A stretch of DNA of 64,000 bases from Areca catechu (lineage: Eukaryota > Streptophyta > Magnoliopsida > Arecales > Arecaceae): positions 48,193,088 to 48,257,087 of the forward strand of contig CM038040.1 of assembly GCA_021397845.1 (NCBI GenBank). The letters run 5' to 3'. Within the stretch, counting starts at the first letter, position 1; each line of letters opens with the position of its first letter. Below the pieces are notes generated by a model. The model was not told the origin of the DNA. It did not search any database and saw nothing but the letters and a program-made list of their open reading frames with translations. Made by a program: the position numbers and the translations under genes. Below, piece by piece: positions 21,573-33,932 of the stretch.

Positions 21573-22585
21573 TGATGTGGCGAGACCGCTGACATGGATA
21601 GCTGACAGGCACCACAACAAAGGAGACCGCCGTGTCAGACGCCAAGGCAGCACCTCCGTCTGGACCGCTCTGCCGAGCTGAGCTGAGCTCCCTCAAGACC
21701 GCGAGCCGAGCTCCGTCCTTCACCAGGTCGGGCCTACGAGCTCGGGACGCCTAGGCCGGAGCCGTCGGGCCCACGCTCTTCCCTCCTCCATCAAGGTGAC
21801 CGCACGAGCTTGGAGCGTCTAGGCCGGAGCAAGCCCTGCCATCCCGGGATGCCGGCGAGCCACCCGAGGATTATGGAACGGTGCCCCCCATACCGCCATA
21901 ACTACCTGTTTGCCCGTACTTTCAGGGGGATGGGCTAGCCAGAAAGCACGAACCCCAAGGGCGGCGACTCCCGGATCGAGGCTCTGCTAAGCTTCCTGAA
22001 TGGGGCAACCAGAGAGGATGTCAGAGCGAATGGAAGCTTCCCCTACCATATGTCAAGAAAGACGTCTCGTCCATGGCACGGAATCCTGCCGCACGCGCCT
22101 GCCAGCCCAGCATAGGTCCCGAGGCAAGCATCTAACGACCATTTTTCAACTACAAAGAATGATCAGCACCCCCGAAACGGGGGAGGTAACAACAGCAACC
22201 TACTACCAGCACAAGTGCAAGCTCGACCAAGAAGGCAAAGCACCACCACCACCACCATAATCGAAGGAAAACGAGGAAAACAAGGAGAGGCGGCGGAACA
22301 GGGAACCCCTTTGTCCCCACTATCATTCTCCCCCTGCTACGTTTTTGCCTTCACTCACATCCTTTACTCATCCTAGTGCAGAGTCCATCAAGAGGGGCCC
22401 GACCGGAGGATCTGTTCCCCTGGATCGTCACTGACTTGACCGTTGGAGTTCCCCTGCCGGAAAACCTAGCCCGGGTCACTAACCCCTGTTTCGCAGTTCT
22501 AGGAGCAGAGGACCGCCAGGCAGCAAAAGGGAGTGCACTCCAGCACCGACAGTAGCTACGGGCCACGGCGATCTTGACGGCAACA
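21573..22585 (+). repeat. 5' LTR of Tat element 2
   Basis: The 1013-bp LTR starts TGATGTGGCG and ends GGCAACA, matching the 3' LTR at 32605-33932. It carries one short version of the region that is expanded to about four units in the 3' LTR. Confidence 0.9.
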
Positions 22586-22588
22586 GAT

Positions 22589-22606
22589 TGGCATGCTAGG
22601 TAGGGG
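22589..22606 (+). other. Primer-binding site of Tat element 2
   Basis: GGCATGCTAGGTAGGGGG starts 4 bp after the 5' LTR end. It is of the type found in Tat elements; the cognate tRNA is not certain. Confidence 0.6.
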
Positions 22607-22678
22607 GCAACGATATTGTGAACGATCTTTGATCCAAGTCGAGCCCTCCATCTCTTCACAGGCAAGCCAGGCGGGAGG

Positions 22679-24208
22679 ATGGTGACAACAAGGGCAAGGG
22701 AGGCTTCCACCAGTCGTGCGGGGGACTCCCCCTCCCAGGGGAACCCACACCGCCAAGAAGCGGAGCCGTCCATTTCGGTCCATGTACTTCCACCGGAAGC
22801 CCAACTGGCTGCACTCGCCCAGCAGATACAAGTCCTCACCAAGGCAGTGCGCCAGCTTCAGCACCAGCACCAGTCTGTGGCTACCCACCAGCAGCCAGGG
22901 ACTCCAGCGGCCCACGCCGTAGCTCCCCGCGACAGCCTGCGCTCCTTCCAAGGAAGGCCATCGCAGCCGTGGGCCATCACCGACAATCGGGGTAGCCATC
23001 AAGCTCCGGCGAAAAGACAACGAGCCGACTCTGCCGACAGAGAGAGCCGCTCACCAAACCTCGGGCGGGAGGTGCCTAGACCCTACCAAGGCAGAAGAAG
23101 CAAGACCCCCTGCTACAGGTGCCATGCAACCATGTCACCTTCTCCGTCTCCTTCGGTAGAGGGGTCCACTGATGAAGCCATCAAGCGAGTGGCGGAAAGG
23201 CACCTGGAGGAACATGAACGCAAGCTGGCGGAGTTTGCCCGGGTTTGCTAGCATGCAAGGCTCCGCTAGTGAGCCAGCGGGCTATGAGCGCGTCCCCCAT
23301 TCTTCCAAGAAATCCAAGCGGAGCCGATTCTACACCGGTTCTGGATGCCGCAGGTGGATCCTTACGATGGGACCAGCGACCCTCTGGACCACTTGGAAGC
23401 TACCGGACTCTCATGAGAGCCCAGGGGGCCACCGACGCTCTTTTCTGCATCGCTTTTCCTGCTACTATCCGGAAAGCAGCCCGGGTGTGGTTCACCCCTA
23501 TGGAGCCGGAGAGCATTAGCTCCTTCGCCCAGCTAGGATAGAAGTTCATGGCTCACTTCGATGCTTGCAGGAAGTTGCACGAGAGGCAGACAGCCTTTTC
23601 TCCATTCGGTAGTAGGACACGAGCCCCTGAGGGACTGCGTGGCCCGTTTCAAGGTCGCCGCGTTGGAGATCTACAATCTTGATGAGTCAGTCGCCATGAT
23701 GGCACTGAAGCGAGGACTCAGGACCTCCCGCCTGACCTACTCGCTGGATAAGAAACCCCCCAAGACCTACTCCAAGCTCCTTCTTTGGGCCCAAAAATAT
23801 ATCCATGTCGAGGAGGCGGATCGTACGAGGCAGGAGCTCGACGGAAGACCCCTGAAGAAGTCGGCCCCTGTCGAAGCATCCGGGACCCGGAAGCCAGCAC
23901 TCAAGGCTCCAAGCTCCTGGAGGGACCGACCAAGATCGAGAGGGACCCCCGTTCTCAAGGAGGGTTACACTCCTCTCCTCGCCCCGAGGACAAAAATCCT
24001 CATGGAAATCGAAGGCGAGGACTACCTGAGATGCACGCCTCTGCTGAAGCCCTCCACCGGCCATGACAAAACAAAGTATTGTCGCTTTCACCGCGACCAT
24101 GGCCACGACACCGAGGAATGCCGCAACCTCAAGTGGGAGATTGAAGAACTCATCAAGAGAGGCTACCTCAAAAGGTTTATGGGGGGCAGACCTCAAGTGG
24201 AGTCCTAG
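22679..24208 (+). pseudogene. gag of Tat element 2 (pseudogene)
   Basis: The ATG at 22679 opens a 190-codon frame with a Gln-rich stretch and a basic region, ending at a stop at 23249-23251. The capsid-like part continues in other frames (23172-23541, then 23561-24208). The C-terminal part carries CRFHRDHGHDTEEC, the Tat-type nucleocapsid knuckle (about 24080-24121), followed by the usual EELIKRGYLKRF. At least two shifts or stops disrupt the protein. Gag would package the element RNA in a virus-like particle. Confidence 0.85.
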
Positions 24209-24265
24209 GCGCTCGTTGCTCTCCCGCCAGCTCCAACCATTGACAACCGCCCCACTGAGAAGCCA

Positions 24266-27200
24266 GTGGGCATGATCTCCTGGGAAGCTGCGCGCGCACC
24301 CAAGAGGACTCGGGGGGTAGGGGGCTCTAAGAATGTACTCCCCTTTATGAAGGAAGGGAAAGACGGGAGAAAAAATGTAAATAATGATGCTATGGTCGTC
24401 GAGATGACGATCGCGAAGCACCCTGTAAAGCGCATCATGGTTGATAGTGGAAGCTCCACAGACGTGCTTTTTTATGATGCCTTCTCCAGGATGAATCTTT
24501 TTCCCGATCAGCTAAGGCCCGTGCACACACCCCTTGTTGGTTTCACGGGCGATTCCGTAAGGATAGAAGGAGAAATCACTCTCCCGATTACTGCTGGAAC
24601 CCCACCTCGGCAGAGCACCATCATGATGACTTTCACGGTTGTAAGGCTCCCTTCCGCCTACAACGTGATATTGGGTCGGCCCGGGCTCAACCTCTCGTTG
24701 CCGTTGTCTCCACCAAGAGGCTACTTGTACAGTTTTCAACTCCCTACGGTGTCGGAAAAATGAGGGGAGCACCCCAGCCGGTCCAACATTATTTCCAAAC
24801 CCTCCTTAGGGCTAAGGTCCCCCAGGACAACCCCAGTGCGGATGACCTCGATCAAAGGGCCCAAGACCCCAGGGGAGGCCCGGTCGAGCGCCTACTTTCT
24901 TACTCGCTCGGAAACGACCCCACGAAGATGGTGCATATCGGAGCCCAGCTACCCGAGGAGGAGAGGGCCCAACTGTTGGGATTTCTGCGGGTGAACACAA
25001 ATGTGTTCACCTGGACGGCGGCAGACATGCTAGGTATTCCTCCTGACATCATTACTCACAAATTGAGTGTTGACCCCAAGCACAAACCAGTTCGACAAAA
25101 GAAAAGAAGTTTTGCCCCGGAGAGACAGGCAGCTATCAAAGAGGAAGTTGATAAACTCCTGGTTGCCGGTTTCGTTCGAGAGGTCCAATACCTGAGCTGG
25201 CTGGCGAATGTAGTGATGGTAAGGAAGAATAATGGCAAATGAAGGATCTGTGTAGACTACACCGACCTCAATAAAGCTTGCCCAAAGGATAGCTTTTCTC
25301 TTCCGAAGATCGACCAGCTGGTGGACGCCACCTCTGGCCACCGGCTGCTCTCCTTTATGGATGCGTTCTCCGGGTATAATCAGATCTGCATGCATCCAGA
25401 AGATGAGGAGCACACCGCCTTCGTCACCGACCAAGGGACATACTGCTACAGGATGATGCCTTTTGGTCTGAAGAATGCAAGAGCCACCTATCAGCGCCTG
25501 GTCAGCAAGGTCTTCAAGAACCAAATCGGCCACAACATGCAAGTGTACATGGATGACATGCTCGTCATGAGCAGGCCGAGCTCAAGCCATGTCACCGACC
25601 TCGCCGAATCCTTCCATAACCTGCCACAACATCATATGAAGCTGAACCCAGCAAAGTGCGCCTTTGGGGTGGCGGCAGGAAAATTCCTCGGCTTCATGGT
25701 CACCCAAAGGGGCATCGAAGCAAACCCGAAAAAGGTTCAGACCATCATCGACATGGAACACCCGACCTCCAAGAAGCAGGTCCAGCACCTGACGGGACGT
25801 GTCGTGTCCTCAGCAGATTCATCTCGAGGTCGGCTGACCATTGCCTGCCATTTTTCAAGGCGCTGTGCAAGATGCATGACTTCACCTGGACCGAGGAGTG
25901 CAGGACAGCCTTTGAGGAGTTGAAGAACTTCCTCGCCTCTCCCCCGCTGCTCTCCATGCCGGAAGAGGGGGAGGAGCTTTTGCTATACATGGCGGTTAAA
26001 CCGGGGGCTGTCAGCTCAGTTCTCGTCTATGCAGACGAGGACAAGTCTCAAAGGCCGGTGTACTACACCAGCAAAATCCTCCGCGATACGGAGATCAGGT
26101 ATACTCGCTCCGAGAAACTCATTTTTGCACTAATAATGTCTACTAAGTGCCTCAGACCCTATTTCCAAGTACACCCAATAGTGATCATGACGGACCAGCC
26201 ACTGAGGACCATCCTCACCCGACTCGAGACATCTGGGAGGTTGGCTAAGTGGTCCCTGTTGCTCAGCGAATTCGACATAGTGTATCGACTGAAGTCCTCA
26301 CAGAAGGCCCAAGTCCTAGCCGACTTCATGGTTGAGTGCACCGGATTTGCCGAGGAGCCACAGCAGACAGCAACGGAGCCCGGGCCAGGAGAAGAGCCTT
26401 GGATCCTCCACGTGGATGGAGCATCCAATTCCGGTGGGAGCGGAGTGGGCCTCATCCTAACTAATAGCGATGGGGTTGTGCCGGAATGTGCCCTCCGCTT
26501 CAAGTTCGCCGCAACCAATAACAAGGTGGAGTACGAGGCACTCCTCACGGACCTAAGAGTCTCCCGCGAGCTGGGTGTACAGGACTTGAAAGTCTTTACC
26601 GACTTCTAGCTGGTTGCCGGACAAGTTTCCGGAGAATATGAAGCGAGGGATGCTCAGATGATGAAGTACCTGGAGCAGGTCCGTGCAAGCACAGTAGGCC
26701 TCCGACACTTCAGTATCTTCCACATCCCCCGAGGGGAGAATGCACGCGCGGATGCACTGTACAGGCTCGCGACCTTGCCAGACTCATCGCTGGGACACGC
26801 TTACATCGAGTACCTCGAAAGTCCTAGTTACAAGAGCTCGGCAAGGGTACATCAAGTCACCCCCGAGCCAAGCTGGATGGACAAGTATGTCCGGTACATC
26901 ACTGACAGCTCCTTGCCCGAAGATCGCGCAGAAGCTGCCCTCGTCAAGAAGAAGGACTCCTGATTCATTCTGATTGAGGGCTAGCTCTATCGCCGATCTT
27001 ACTCCTATCCACTCCTGAGATGCTTCAGGCCCGTCGAAGCAACCTTTGTGCTCCAAGAGATACATGAAGGCCTCTACGGTAACCACGTGGGAGGGAGAAC
27101 ACTAGCTTACAAAGCTCTCCGCCAGGGGTACTTCTGGAGACCATGAGGGAGGATGCCGCCGACTTCATTAAAAGGTGCGATAAGTACCAGTGCCACGCAA

Positions 27201-28105
27201 ATATACATCGTCAGCTTGCGGCATCGATCTCCCAACTCTCAGCCCCTTGGCCTTTTATCCAGTGGGGAATGGACATCTTGGGACCGTTTCCCCCAGCACC
27301 AGGGCAGTGAAAGTTCCTGCTGGTGGCGATCGACTACTTCACTAAGTGGATTGAAGCAGAGCTGCTAGCTCGGATCGCGGAAGCCAATGCTCGCCAATTC
27401 TTCTGGAAGTCGATCATTTGCCACTTCGGGCTCCCCCGCTGTGTCATCACCGACAACGGGCGATATTTCGACAATTGTGAGTTCGAAGGATTCTGCACCA
27501 AGCACGACATCCAACATCGATTCACCTCAGTGGCTCACCCTCAAATAAATGGAGAAGCCGAGGTGACCAACCGGACTATCCTCCAAGGACTTAGGACCAG
27601 GCTGGACCAAGCTAAGGGCAGGTGGGCGGAAGAACTCTCATGCATCCTGTGGGCCTACCACACAACTCCTAGGACAGCGACCAACGAGATGCCCTTCAAC
27701 CTTGTTTTCGGTGTCGAAGTAGTCATCCTGGTCGAGCTCGGCGTACCCACGTTGCTGGTGCAGCAATATGACGAAGCACGGAACTCGACACACCTCCTAC
27801 TTAACCTGGACCTTCTTGAAGAAGCAAGGGACAAAGCTCGGCTACGAATGGTGGCCTACCGGCAATGAGTAGCCCGATATTACAACGCCCATGTCAGGCC
27901 AGAAGCTTTCAAGCCCGAAGACTTGGTGCTACGGTGGGCAAAGGTGTCTCAGCCCAGAGAGTGCGGCAAGCTTTCACCGAACTGGGAAGGCCCCTACAAA
28001 GTAGCTGAAGCCCTCTCACAAGGGGCCTATTACCTTGAAGATCTCGACAGTGTCAGGTTCCCTCGAACGTGGAATGCCTACAACTTGCAGAAATACTATC
28101 AATAA
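24266..28105 (+). pseudogene. pol of Tat element 2 (pseudogene)
   Basis: The domains are protease (VDSGSSTD at about 24440), reverse transcriptase (about 25040-25660, VYMDDMLV at about 25542), RNase H (about 25870-26340), a second RNase H (about 26395-26790, LHVDGASNSGGSG) and integrase (about 27030-28100). Integrase keeps all three acidic residues, in AIDYFTKW, VITDNG and NGEAEV, but its zinc-binding CxxC has a Tyr at one Cys. Breaks include a stop at 25241 where Trp is usual, a shift near 25790, and stops near 26607, 26961 and 27867. The 317-codon frame at 25656-26609 spans most of both RNase H domains. Confidence 0.9.
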
Positions 28106-28190
28106 TGTAAGGTTTCCCAGCAATAATAATGGCAATGGTTTTTTCCTTGCATAATTGTTTATCTGTCTTGCAGGAGAATTCCAACAACGT

Positions 28191-28865
28191 CCCCGAGCCC
28201 AGCTCCAGGATGCTAGCCAAGACCGGAGCTCAGATCTCCGGCCAAGTGGCCTTCAAGCCAAGCTGCTCTCAATCTCAAGCATCCCTGAGCCTAGCTCCAG
28301 GACGTCAAGGGATCTTCGAGCCATGCAGCTCATAATCAACAATGTCCCCGAGCCCAGCTCCAGGACGCTTGCCCAAGACTGGAGCTCAGACCTCCGGCCA
28401 AGGAATCATCGAGCCAAGCTGCTCTCAATCTCAAGCATCCCCGAGCCTAGCTCTAGGACGTCAAGGGATCTTCGAGCCATGCAGCTCACAATCAACAACA
28501 TCTTTGAGCCCAGCACCAGGATGCTTGCCCAAGATCGGAGATCAGACCTTCGGTCAAGGGATCATCGAGCCAAGCTGCTCTCAATCTTAAGCATCCTCGA
28601 GCCTAGCTCCATGACGTCAAGGGATCTTCGAGCCATGCAGCTCACAATCAACAACATCCCCGAGCCCAGCTCCAGGATGCTTGCCCAAGACCGGAGCTCA
28701 GACCTCCGGCCAAGGGATCATCGAGCCAAGCTGCTCTCAATCTTAAGTATCCTCGAGCCTAGCTCCAGGACATCAAGAGATCTTCGAGACAAGCCGCTCT
28801 CAATCTCAAACATCTCCGAGCCCAGCTTCGAGACGCCAAGGGATCTTGGAGCCATGTAGCTCCTA
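28191..28865 (+). repeat. Tandem repeats, unit about 156 bp, after pol
   Basis: Units start near 28191, 28346, 28502, 28658 and 28812 with CCCCGAGCCCAGCTCCAGGA. Because 156 is divisible by 3, the array stays open as a repetitive 234-codon frame at 28155-28859, which is not a credible protein. Confidence 0.85.
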
Positions 28866-29185
28866 TCAACGCCTCAAGCCTAGCTCCAAGGTGCCAAAGA
28901 CTTGAGCCAAGCCTTAGGCAACCCTTAGACCGGAGTCTAGCTCTTCGGCCAGGAAGGCCTCGAGCCTAGCTCCAAGGCAATCAACCCTGTGACCCTCTTC
29001 TCTGATCTCCCCGCTCCAAAAAAAAAGAAAGAGAGGGGATGGAAAGAAAGAGAATGAGAGGGAAACACGGCAAGAACCCTCTTTTCTGATCTCCCAAAAA
29101 AAAAAAAGAAGAAGAGAAAGAAAGAAGAAGAGAGGGGAAGGAAAGAAAGAGAACGAGAGAGAAACATGACAATAAAACTATCATC
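28866..29185 (+). other. Purine-rich spacer between two repeat arrays
   Basis: The spacer contains two copies of a GAAAGAAAGAGAA-rich block (about 29015-29060 and 29095-29165), each preceded by a CTCTTYTCTGATCTCC motif. The same block recurs a third time at about 29630-29700. There is no coding potential. Confidence 0.6.
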
Positions 29186-29189
29186 ACTT

Positions 29190-29560
29190 AGCCCAAGACC
29201 GGAGCTCAGATCTCCGGCCAAGGGACCTTCGAGCCACGCAGTTCTCAGTCATCAACGTCCCCGAGCCCAGCTCCAGGATGCCAGCCCAAGACCAGAGCTT
29301 AGATCTCCGGCCAAGGGACCTTCGAGCCATGCAGCTCTCAGTCATCAACGTCCCTGGGCCCACTCTAGGGCGCCAGCCCAAGACCGGAGCTCAGATCTCC
29401 AGCCTAAGGAACCTTCGAGCCACGCAGCTCTCAGTCATCAACATCCCGAGCCCAGCTCCAGGTCACCAGCCCAAAATCGGAGATCAGATCTCTGGCCAAG
29501 GGACCCTCGAGCCACGTAGCTCTCAGTCAACAACACCTTTGAGCCCAGCAGCTCTCAAGT
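29190..29560 (+). repeat. Second tandem array, unit about 92 bp
   Basis: Units start near 29201, 29293, 29385 and 29476 with GGAGCTCAGATCTCCGGCCA. They are assembled from the same words as the 156-bp units, so the two arrays are related. Confidence 0.8.
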
Positions 29561-29849
29561 ATCATGACCTTGCACCCAACTTGCCGGCGTTGAAGTCTAA
29601 TCACTCAACCCCAGGCAAGGTGAGGCCCTCTTCTCTGATATGCCCGCTCATCAAAAAAAAAGAAGAAGAAGGGGAGTGAAAGAAAGAGAAAAAGGAGGGA
29701 AGGGCTACGCAAAGAAACATGTTGCAAGGAAATTTAAGCTTTATTGATCAAGTATCAGTTACAAGTATTTTGCGGGCCCCCGACATACCGAGCGACCCTG
29801 ACTAAGTACAGAAAAGAAACAAATACAAAAGAAACAAAAGATAACTACT

Positions 29850-32102
29850 CTCCAGCTGGACCGCCGCTGGGAAGTTCCGTCGGCAGGGACCTTCGGCTGT
29901 GCGGCTCCGGTTTCGGGTGGCACGGCCCCAACCTTGGCTGGCGTGGAAGGCTTGGCAGCGACAACCTCCTCAGCACCGCCTCCTGGTCTGAAGTACCGGG
30001 ATAGTCGAGGCTGCTACAGCCCTCGACCGAGACGAATCCCTTAACCAGCAGTGCAGGTACGTGAAGCCCTAAAGAAGGAGTCCGACACCGTTTGTTGGAT
30101 CTTGGCGAGGAACTCCTCCGAGGCCCTATACCTTGCGATCGCCTCCTCGGCTTCCTTTCTCGCCGTGGCCACCTCATGCCTGGCGTCCCCAGCTGACCTG
30201 GCCGCCTCCTCGGTCGCCCTCTGGGCCGCGGCCGACTTCTCCTTCTCTGCTGCCAGCCAGGCCTGGAGGGACTGGGCGATCCCTTTCTCCCGAGCTGCCT
30301 TGGCATTGAACACGCCCAACCTCCGCTCGGCGTCGGCAAACTCCTCGACCTTCTTCCTCGACTGCCCCTACTCACGGTCGAGGCTCTCTTGGAGCTCTTT
30401 TGCTCGCCCCTCAGAGTCGACGAGCTGCCTCTCGAGGTCCTTGACCCGTCGGTCAAGCGCCCCTTTAGAGTCGGCCCTCCCCTCAAGTCGGCCTTCAACG
30501 AAGCAATCTCGGCCGCCTGTTGCTGCTCAGCTCGCTCCCAGTTCCGGCAACTGCTCCTGACAAAAATGGCCTCGACGTCGATCTGCATCATATGAAAAGT
30601 TTAAAAAAAGAGAGCAAAAAGAGAAAAAAAAGGAAGGAATGAATGAAATTGCTCACCGTGTAAAGCTAGGAGAAGATGCTATCGATCACATCTCCTAGCC
30701 GTAGCCCGGCCATCTCCTCCTGATCTCATGGCTGGATGGAGAAATCCATCATGCGAGCGGCTAGGATGCGGTTGTCAGCCAAGGAGCTCTCCGGCCCTAG
30801 CTTGAACAAGAGACAGCGCTTCGCCTCGTCCCTCTTGCTTTCCCGGGGAGCATGTGCGCCCATCCCTCTGGTGGTAGATCCTCGGACCTGGAGAGCGGGG
30901 CGGCGCAGCAACGATCGCAGCATCTGCCCGGACAGTCGCCACAGGCTCCAGAATAGGGACTTTGACCTATGGTCTCGTCCGTCCTTCAGCTCCTCGAAAC
31001 CACCCGCTGGCTCGGCCTTGGCATCGCGGATGGCATGGGAGCTCCCTCGGCCACCTTTCCCCTCGGGGCGGCTGGCGCGGTGGAGGCAAACGTCGGTATG
31101 CCCTCAATCCAGGCCCACCTTGGAGGAGGCTCAGTGGCCATCCCGGTGGGTGGCCTCTTTTTGGAGATTGGCAACAGATCGCCCTCTGGGAAGATCATCC
31201 CTGCACAAAGGAGTCAAGAAGGTTAGCTTAAAATGATGAAAGGAAAAAACACATATGGAGGAAAGAAACTAGACTTACCAGCCCCATCGATGGGTCGACC
31301 TGGCATCAGAAAGGTTCTGCTCTGACAGCAGGACCTCCAGGGAGGGGATCTAGGCGGTGCGGAGCTGCTCATAGTCATCCTGATCAGCTGCGTCAACCGC
31401 GGAGATCCGATTAGGGGACTGATCCGGCTTGCTCCAGGCCCAGTCGACCCCCTCGATGACCGCGAAAAAAAATTTGCTCTTCCATCCTTTGATGGAAGAG
31501 GGGAGCTCGAATTTGATGCCCTTCAGGCGAGAGAATAAGGACCACCACCCGTCCTCAGTCGGGTGGCGTTTCAAGGTAAAAAAATGCCCTGAACAAGGAA
31601 AACCGGGCGACGAACCCATGGACATGGCAAAAACAATGAAAGAGAAGATGACCCTAATAGCATTCGGCACCAACTGTGCAGGGACTAAACGGTAGTTGTC
31701 CAAGACAGATAAGAAGAATGGATGAAAAGGAAATCGAAGACCCTAGAGAAGGTCTCCTTGTAAAAGGCGAGACGGCCTGGGCCATTGGAAGTGACCCATT
31801 CCCTCGGGCGGGGATCATGAGCGGACAGAAGATGGGATGACATAGGCATCCTAAATGGCCCCCATCTCCACGACGGAAATCATCGAGATGACCCGCCCAA
31901 AACTGTTGACTGGACAGACTCAGAAGCTGGTTTGAGTAGGAGAGGAAGACAGGTAGGACGAGAAGAAGCATCCACCGGCTCCCTAATGGACACGGGGCGA
32001 ACGGGAAGGGCTAGTCTCCTACTGATCCTGAACTGTGCTCCCTCCGACTCCTCGCGAGGAGGAAAGCACTACCCCCTGTACAGAAGGATCGGGATGAGAC
32101 AT
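29850..32102 (-). pseudogene. Antisense gene of Tat element 2, spliced (pseudogene)
   Basis: The minus-strand ATG at 32100-32102 gives MSHPDPSVQG. The N-terminal domain (about 31703-31350) carries VPAQLVPNAIRVIFSFIV and GWKSKFFF, matching the other two Tat antisense genes and the 'putative gypsy-type transposon' family. The C-terminal part (about 30580-30040) is an Ala/Glu/Lys-rich coiled coil. Two introns with GT-AG ends are inferred: 31201-31278 (78 bp, donor GTAAGT) and 30583-30656 (74 bp, donor GTGAGC). Stops in the exons show it is dead. No good TATA box was found upstream. Its function is unknown; it is not a reverse transcriptase, gag or envelope protein. Confidence 0.7.
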
Positions 32103-32588
32103 CCTGCAGAAACAACCTAAAGAGAAGGAAGACTGGACTCAGAAGAAGAAGCCTACCGTGAAGGGAAAGGAAGAAGAAGAACAGGACCAATCTGGTTCCC
32201 TAGGAAAAAGAAGGGCGAAAGCAGATCACGGAGAAGGAAGGGTCCGAGTACACAAAAGCGTGAAGGATTTGAAAGAATTGAAGTTTTGAGTAAAAATCTT
32301 TTTCTTTTCACTTCGAGAAGACCCATCGAATCCGCGCTGTTATGACCCCCTCGCCAACAGATCCGCGCCACGTGCTACCCATCGATGAAAATGGCGTCCC
32401 GGCCGTTCTAAATTCTGTGCCAACATTAACTACTCCTCGGACATGGCCACGTGGCACCCTCGCACTGGCCCGCAGGACCGTCTCACGAGGCGGCAGCAGT
32501 CATGGCCATCATTGCACCGGATCTTCGCCTTTCCATGTCAACACCATAATTACTCCCTTCGGCCCGAGCGCCGCGCACTAATGAGCCT

Positions 32589-32604
32589 CGGGAGTGGGGG
32601 CAAA
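32589..32604 (+). other. Polypurine tract of Tat element 2
   Basis: CGGGAGTGGGGGCAAA lies immediately before the TGATGT start of the 3' LTR. It is the plus-strand priming site. Confidence 0.75.
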
Positions 32605-33932
32605 TGATGTGGCGAGATCGTTGACTTGGGTAGCTGACGGGCGCCATGATGAAGGAGACCGTCATGTCAGATGCCAAGACCCTCGTGGTTTGAGCCCTGT
32701 GGTCGGAGTTGAACTCAGCACTCCTCCGTCACGTGGAGCCTCTTCGAGCACGAGTCCTCTGGACCGGGCCCGCACTCCGCCCTCCAGAGTGAGACCCTCG
32801 GAGGTTTGAGCCTTATGGTCGGAGTCGAGCTCAGCACTCCTTCACCACGTGGAGCCTCTCCGAGCACAAGCCCTCTGGACCGGGCCAGCACTCCGCCCTC
32901 CAGAGCGAGACCCTCGGAGGTTTGAGTCCGGTGGTCGGAGTCAAGCTCAGTACTCTCCGCCATGTGGAGCCTTTCCGAGCGCGAGCCCTCTGGACCGGGC
33001 CCGCACTCCGTCATCTAGAATGAGACCCTCGGAGGTTTGAGCCCTGTGGTCGGAGTCGAGCTCAGCACTCCTCTGCCACGTGGAGCCTCTCCGAGCGCGA
33101 GCCCTCTGGACCGGGCCTGCACTCTTCCCTCCTCCATCAAGATGACCGCACGAGCTCGGAACGTCTAGGCTGGAGCAAGCCCTGCCATCTCGGGATGCCG
33201 GCGAGCCGCTCGAGGACTGCGGAACGACATCCCCCATACCGCCATAACTACTTGTCCACCCGTACTTTAGGAGGATGGGCCGGCTAGAAAGCACGAATCC
33301 CTAGGACAGCGACTCCCGAATCGAGGCTCTGCCAAGCTTCCCAGAATGGACGACCGGAGAGGATGTCAGAGCGAATAGAAGCTTCTCCTACCATATGTCA
33401 GGAAAGACGTCTCATCCATGGCATGGAATCTTGCCGCACGCACCTGCCAGCCCAGCACAGATCTCGAGGCAAGCGTCTAACGACCATTTTTCAACTACAA
33501 AGAACGATCGGCACCTCCAAAAGGGGGGACGTAACTACAGCAACCGACTACCAGCACAAGTGCAAGCTCGACCAAGAGGGCAAAATACCACCACCACACC
33601 ACCACAATCAAAGGAAAACGAGGGAAATAAGGAGAGGCGGCGAAACAGGGAACCCCTCTATCCCCGCTATCATTCAACCCCTGCTATGTTTTCGCCTTCA
33701 CTCACATCCTTTACTCCTCCTAGTGCGAAGTCCATCAAGAGGGGCTCGACCATGAGGATCTGTTCCCCTGGATCGTTACTGACTTGACCATCGGAGTGCC
33801 CCCACCGGAAACCCCGCCCAGGTCACTAACCTCTATTTCGTAGGTCCAGGAGCAGAGGACCGCCAGGCAGCAAAAGGGAGCGCACTCCGGCGCCGGCAGC
33901 AGCTACGGGCCACGGCAATCTTGGCGGCAACA
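32605..33932 (+). repeat. 3' LTR of Tat element 2, with internal expansion
   Basis: The 1328-bp LTR has the same ends as the 5' LTR but is about 315 bp longer. The extra length is an array of about four 115-bp units (about 32679-33130; starts near 32679, 32793, 32909, 33023) built on GACCCTCGGAGGTTTGAGCC. Confidence 0.9.

Larger units (their letters stand above)
21573..33932 (+). mobile_element. Tat-lineage Ty3/gypsy element 2, complete but decayed
   Basis: The element is about 12.4 kb: 5' LTR 21573-22585, primer-binding site, gag, pol, two tandem-repeat arrays, antisense gene, polypurine tract and 3' LTR 32605-33932. The target duplication is CTGGG (21568-21572) against CTAGG (33933-33937), one mismatch. 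It lies inside the LINE reverse transcriptase gene, so it is younger than the LINE. The LTRs differ at 13 of the first 73 positions, so it is old, and frames are broken by a moderate number of stops and shifts. Confidence 0.9.

Noticed and set aside
23687..24421. 244-codon minus-strand frame
   Set aside because: It is the shadow of the gag C-terminus and protease start on the plus strand, with no domain of its own.
28155..28859. 234-codon plus-strand frame
   Set aside because: It is open only because the 156-bp tandem unit is a multiple of three; its sequence is purely repetitive.
29845..30591. 248-codon minus-strand frame as an intact protein
   Set aside because: It overlaps the coiled-coil exon in another frame; the Arg/Ser-rich reading is a frame shadow, while 30041-30319 holds the real coiled coil.
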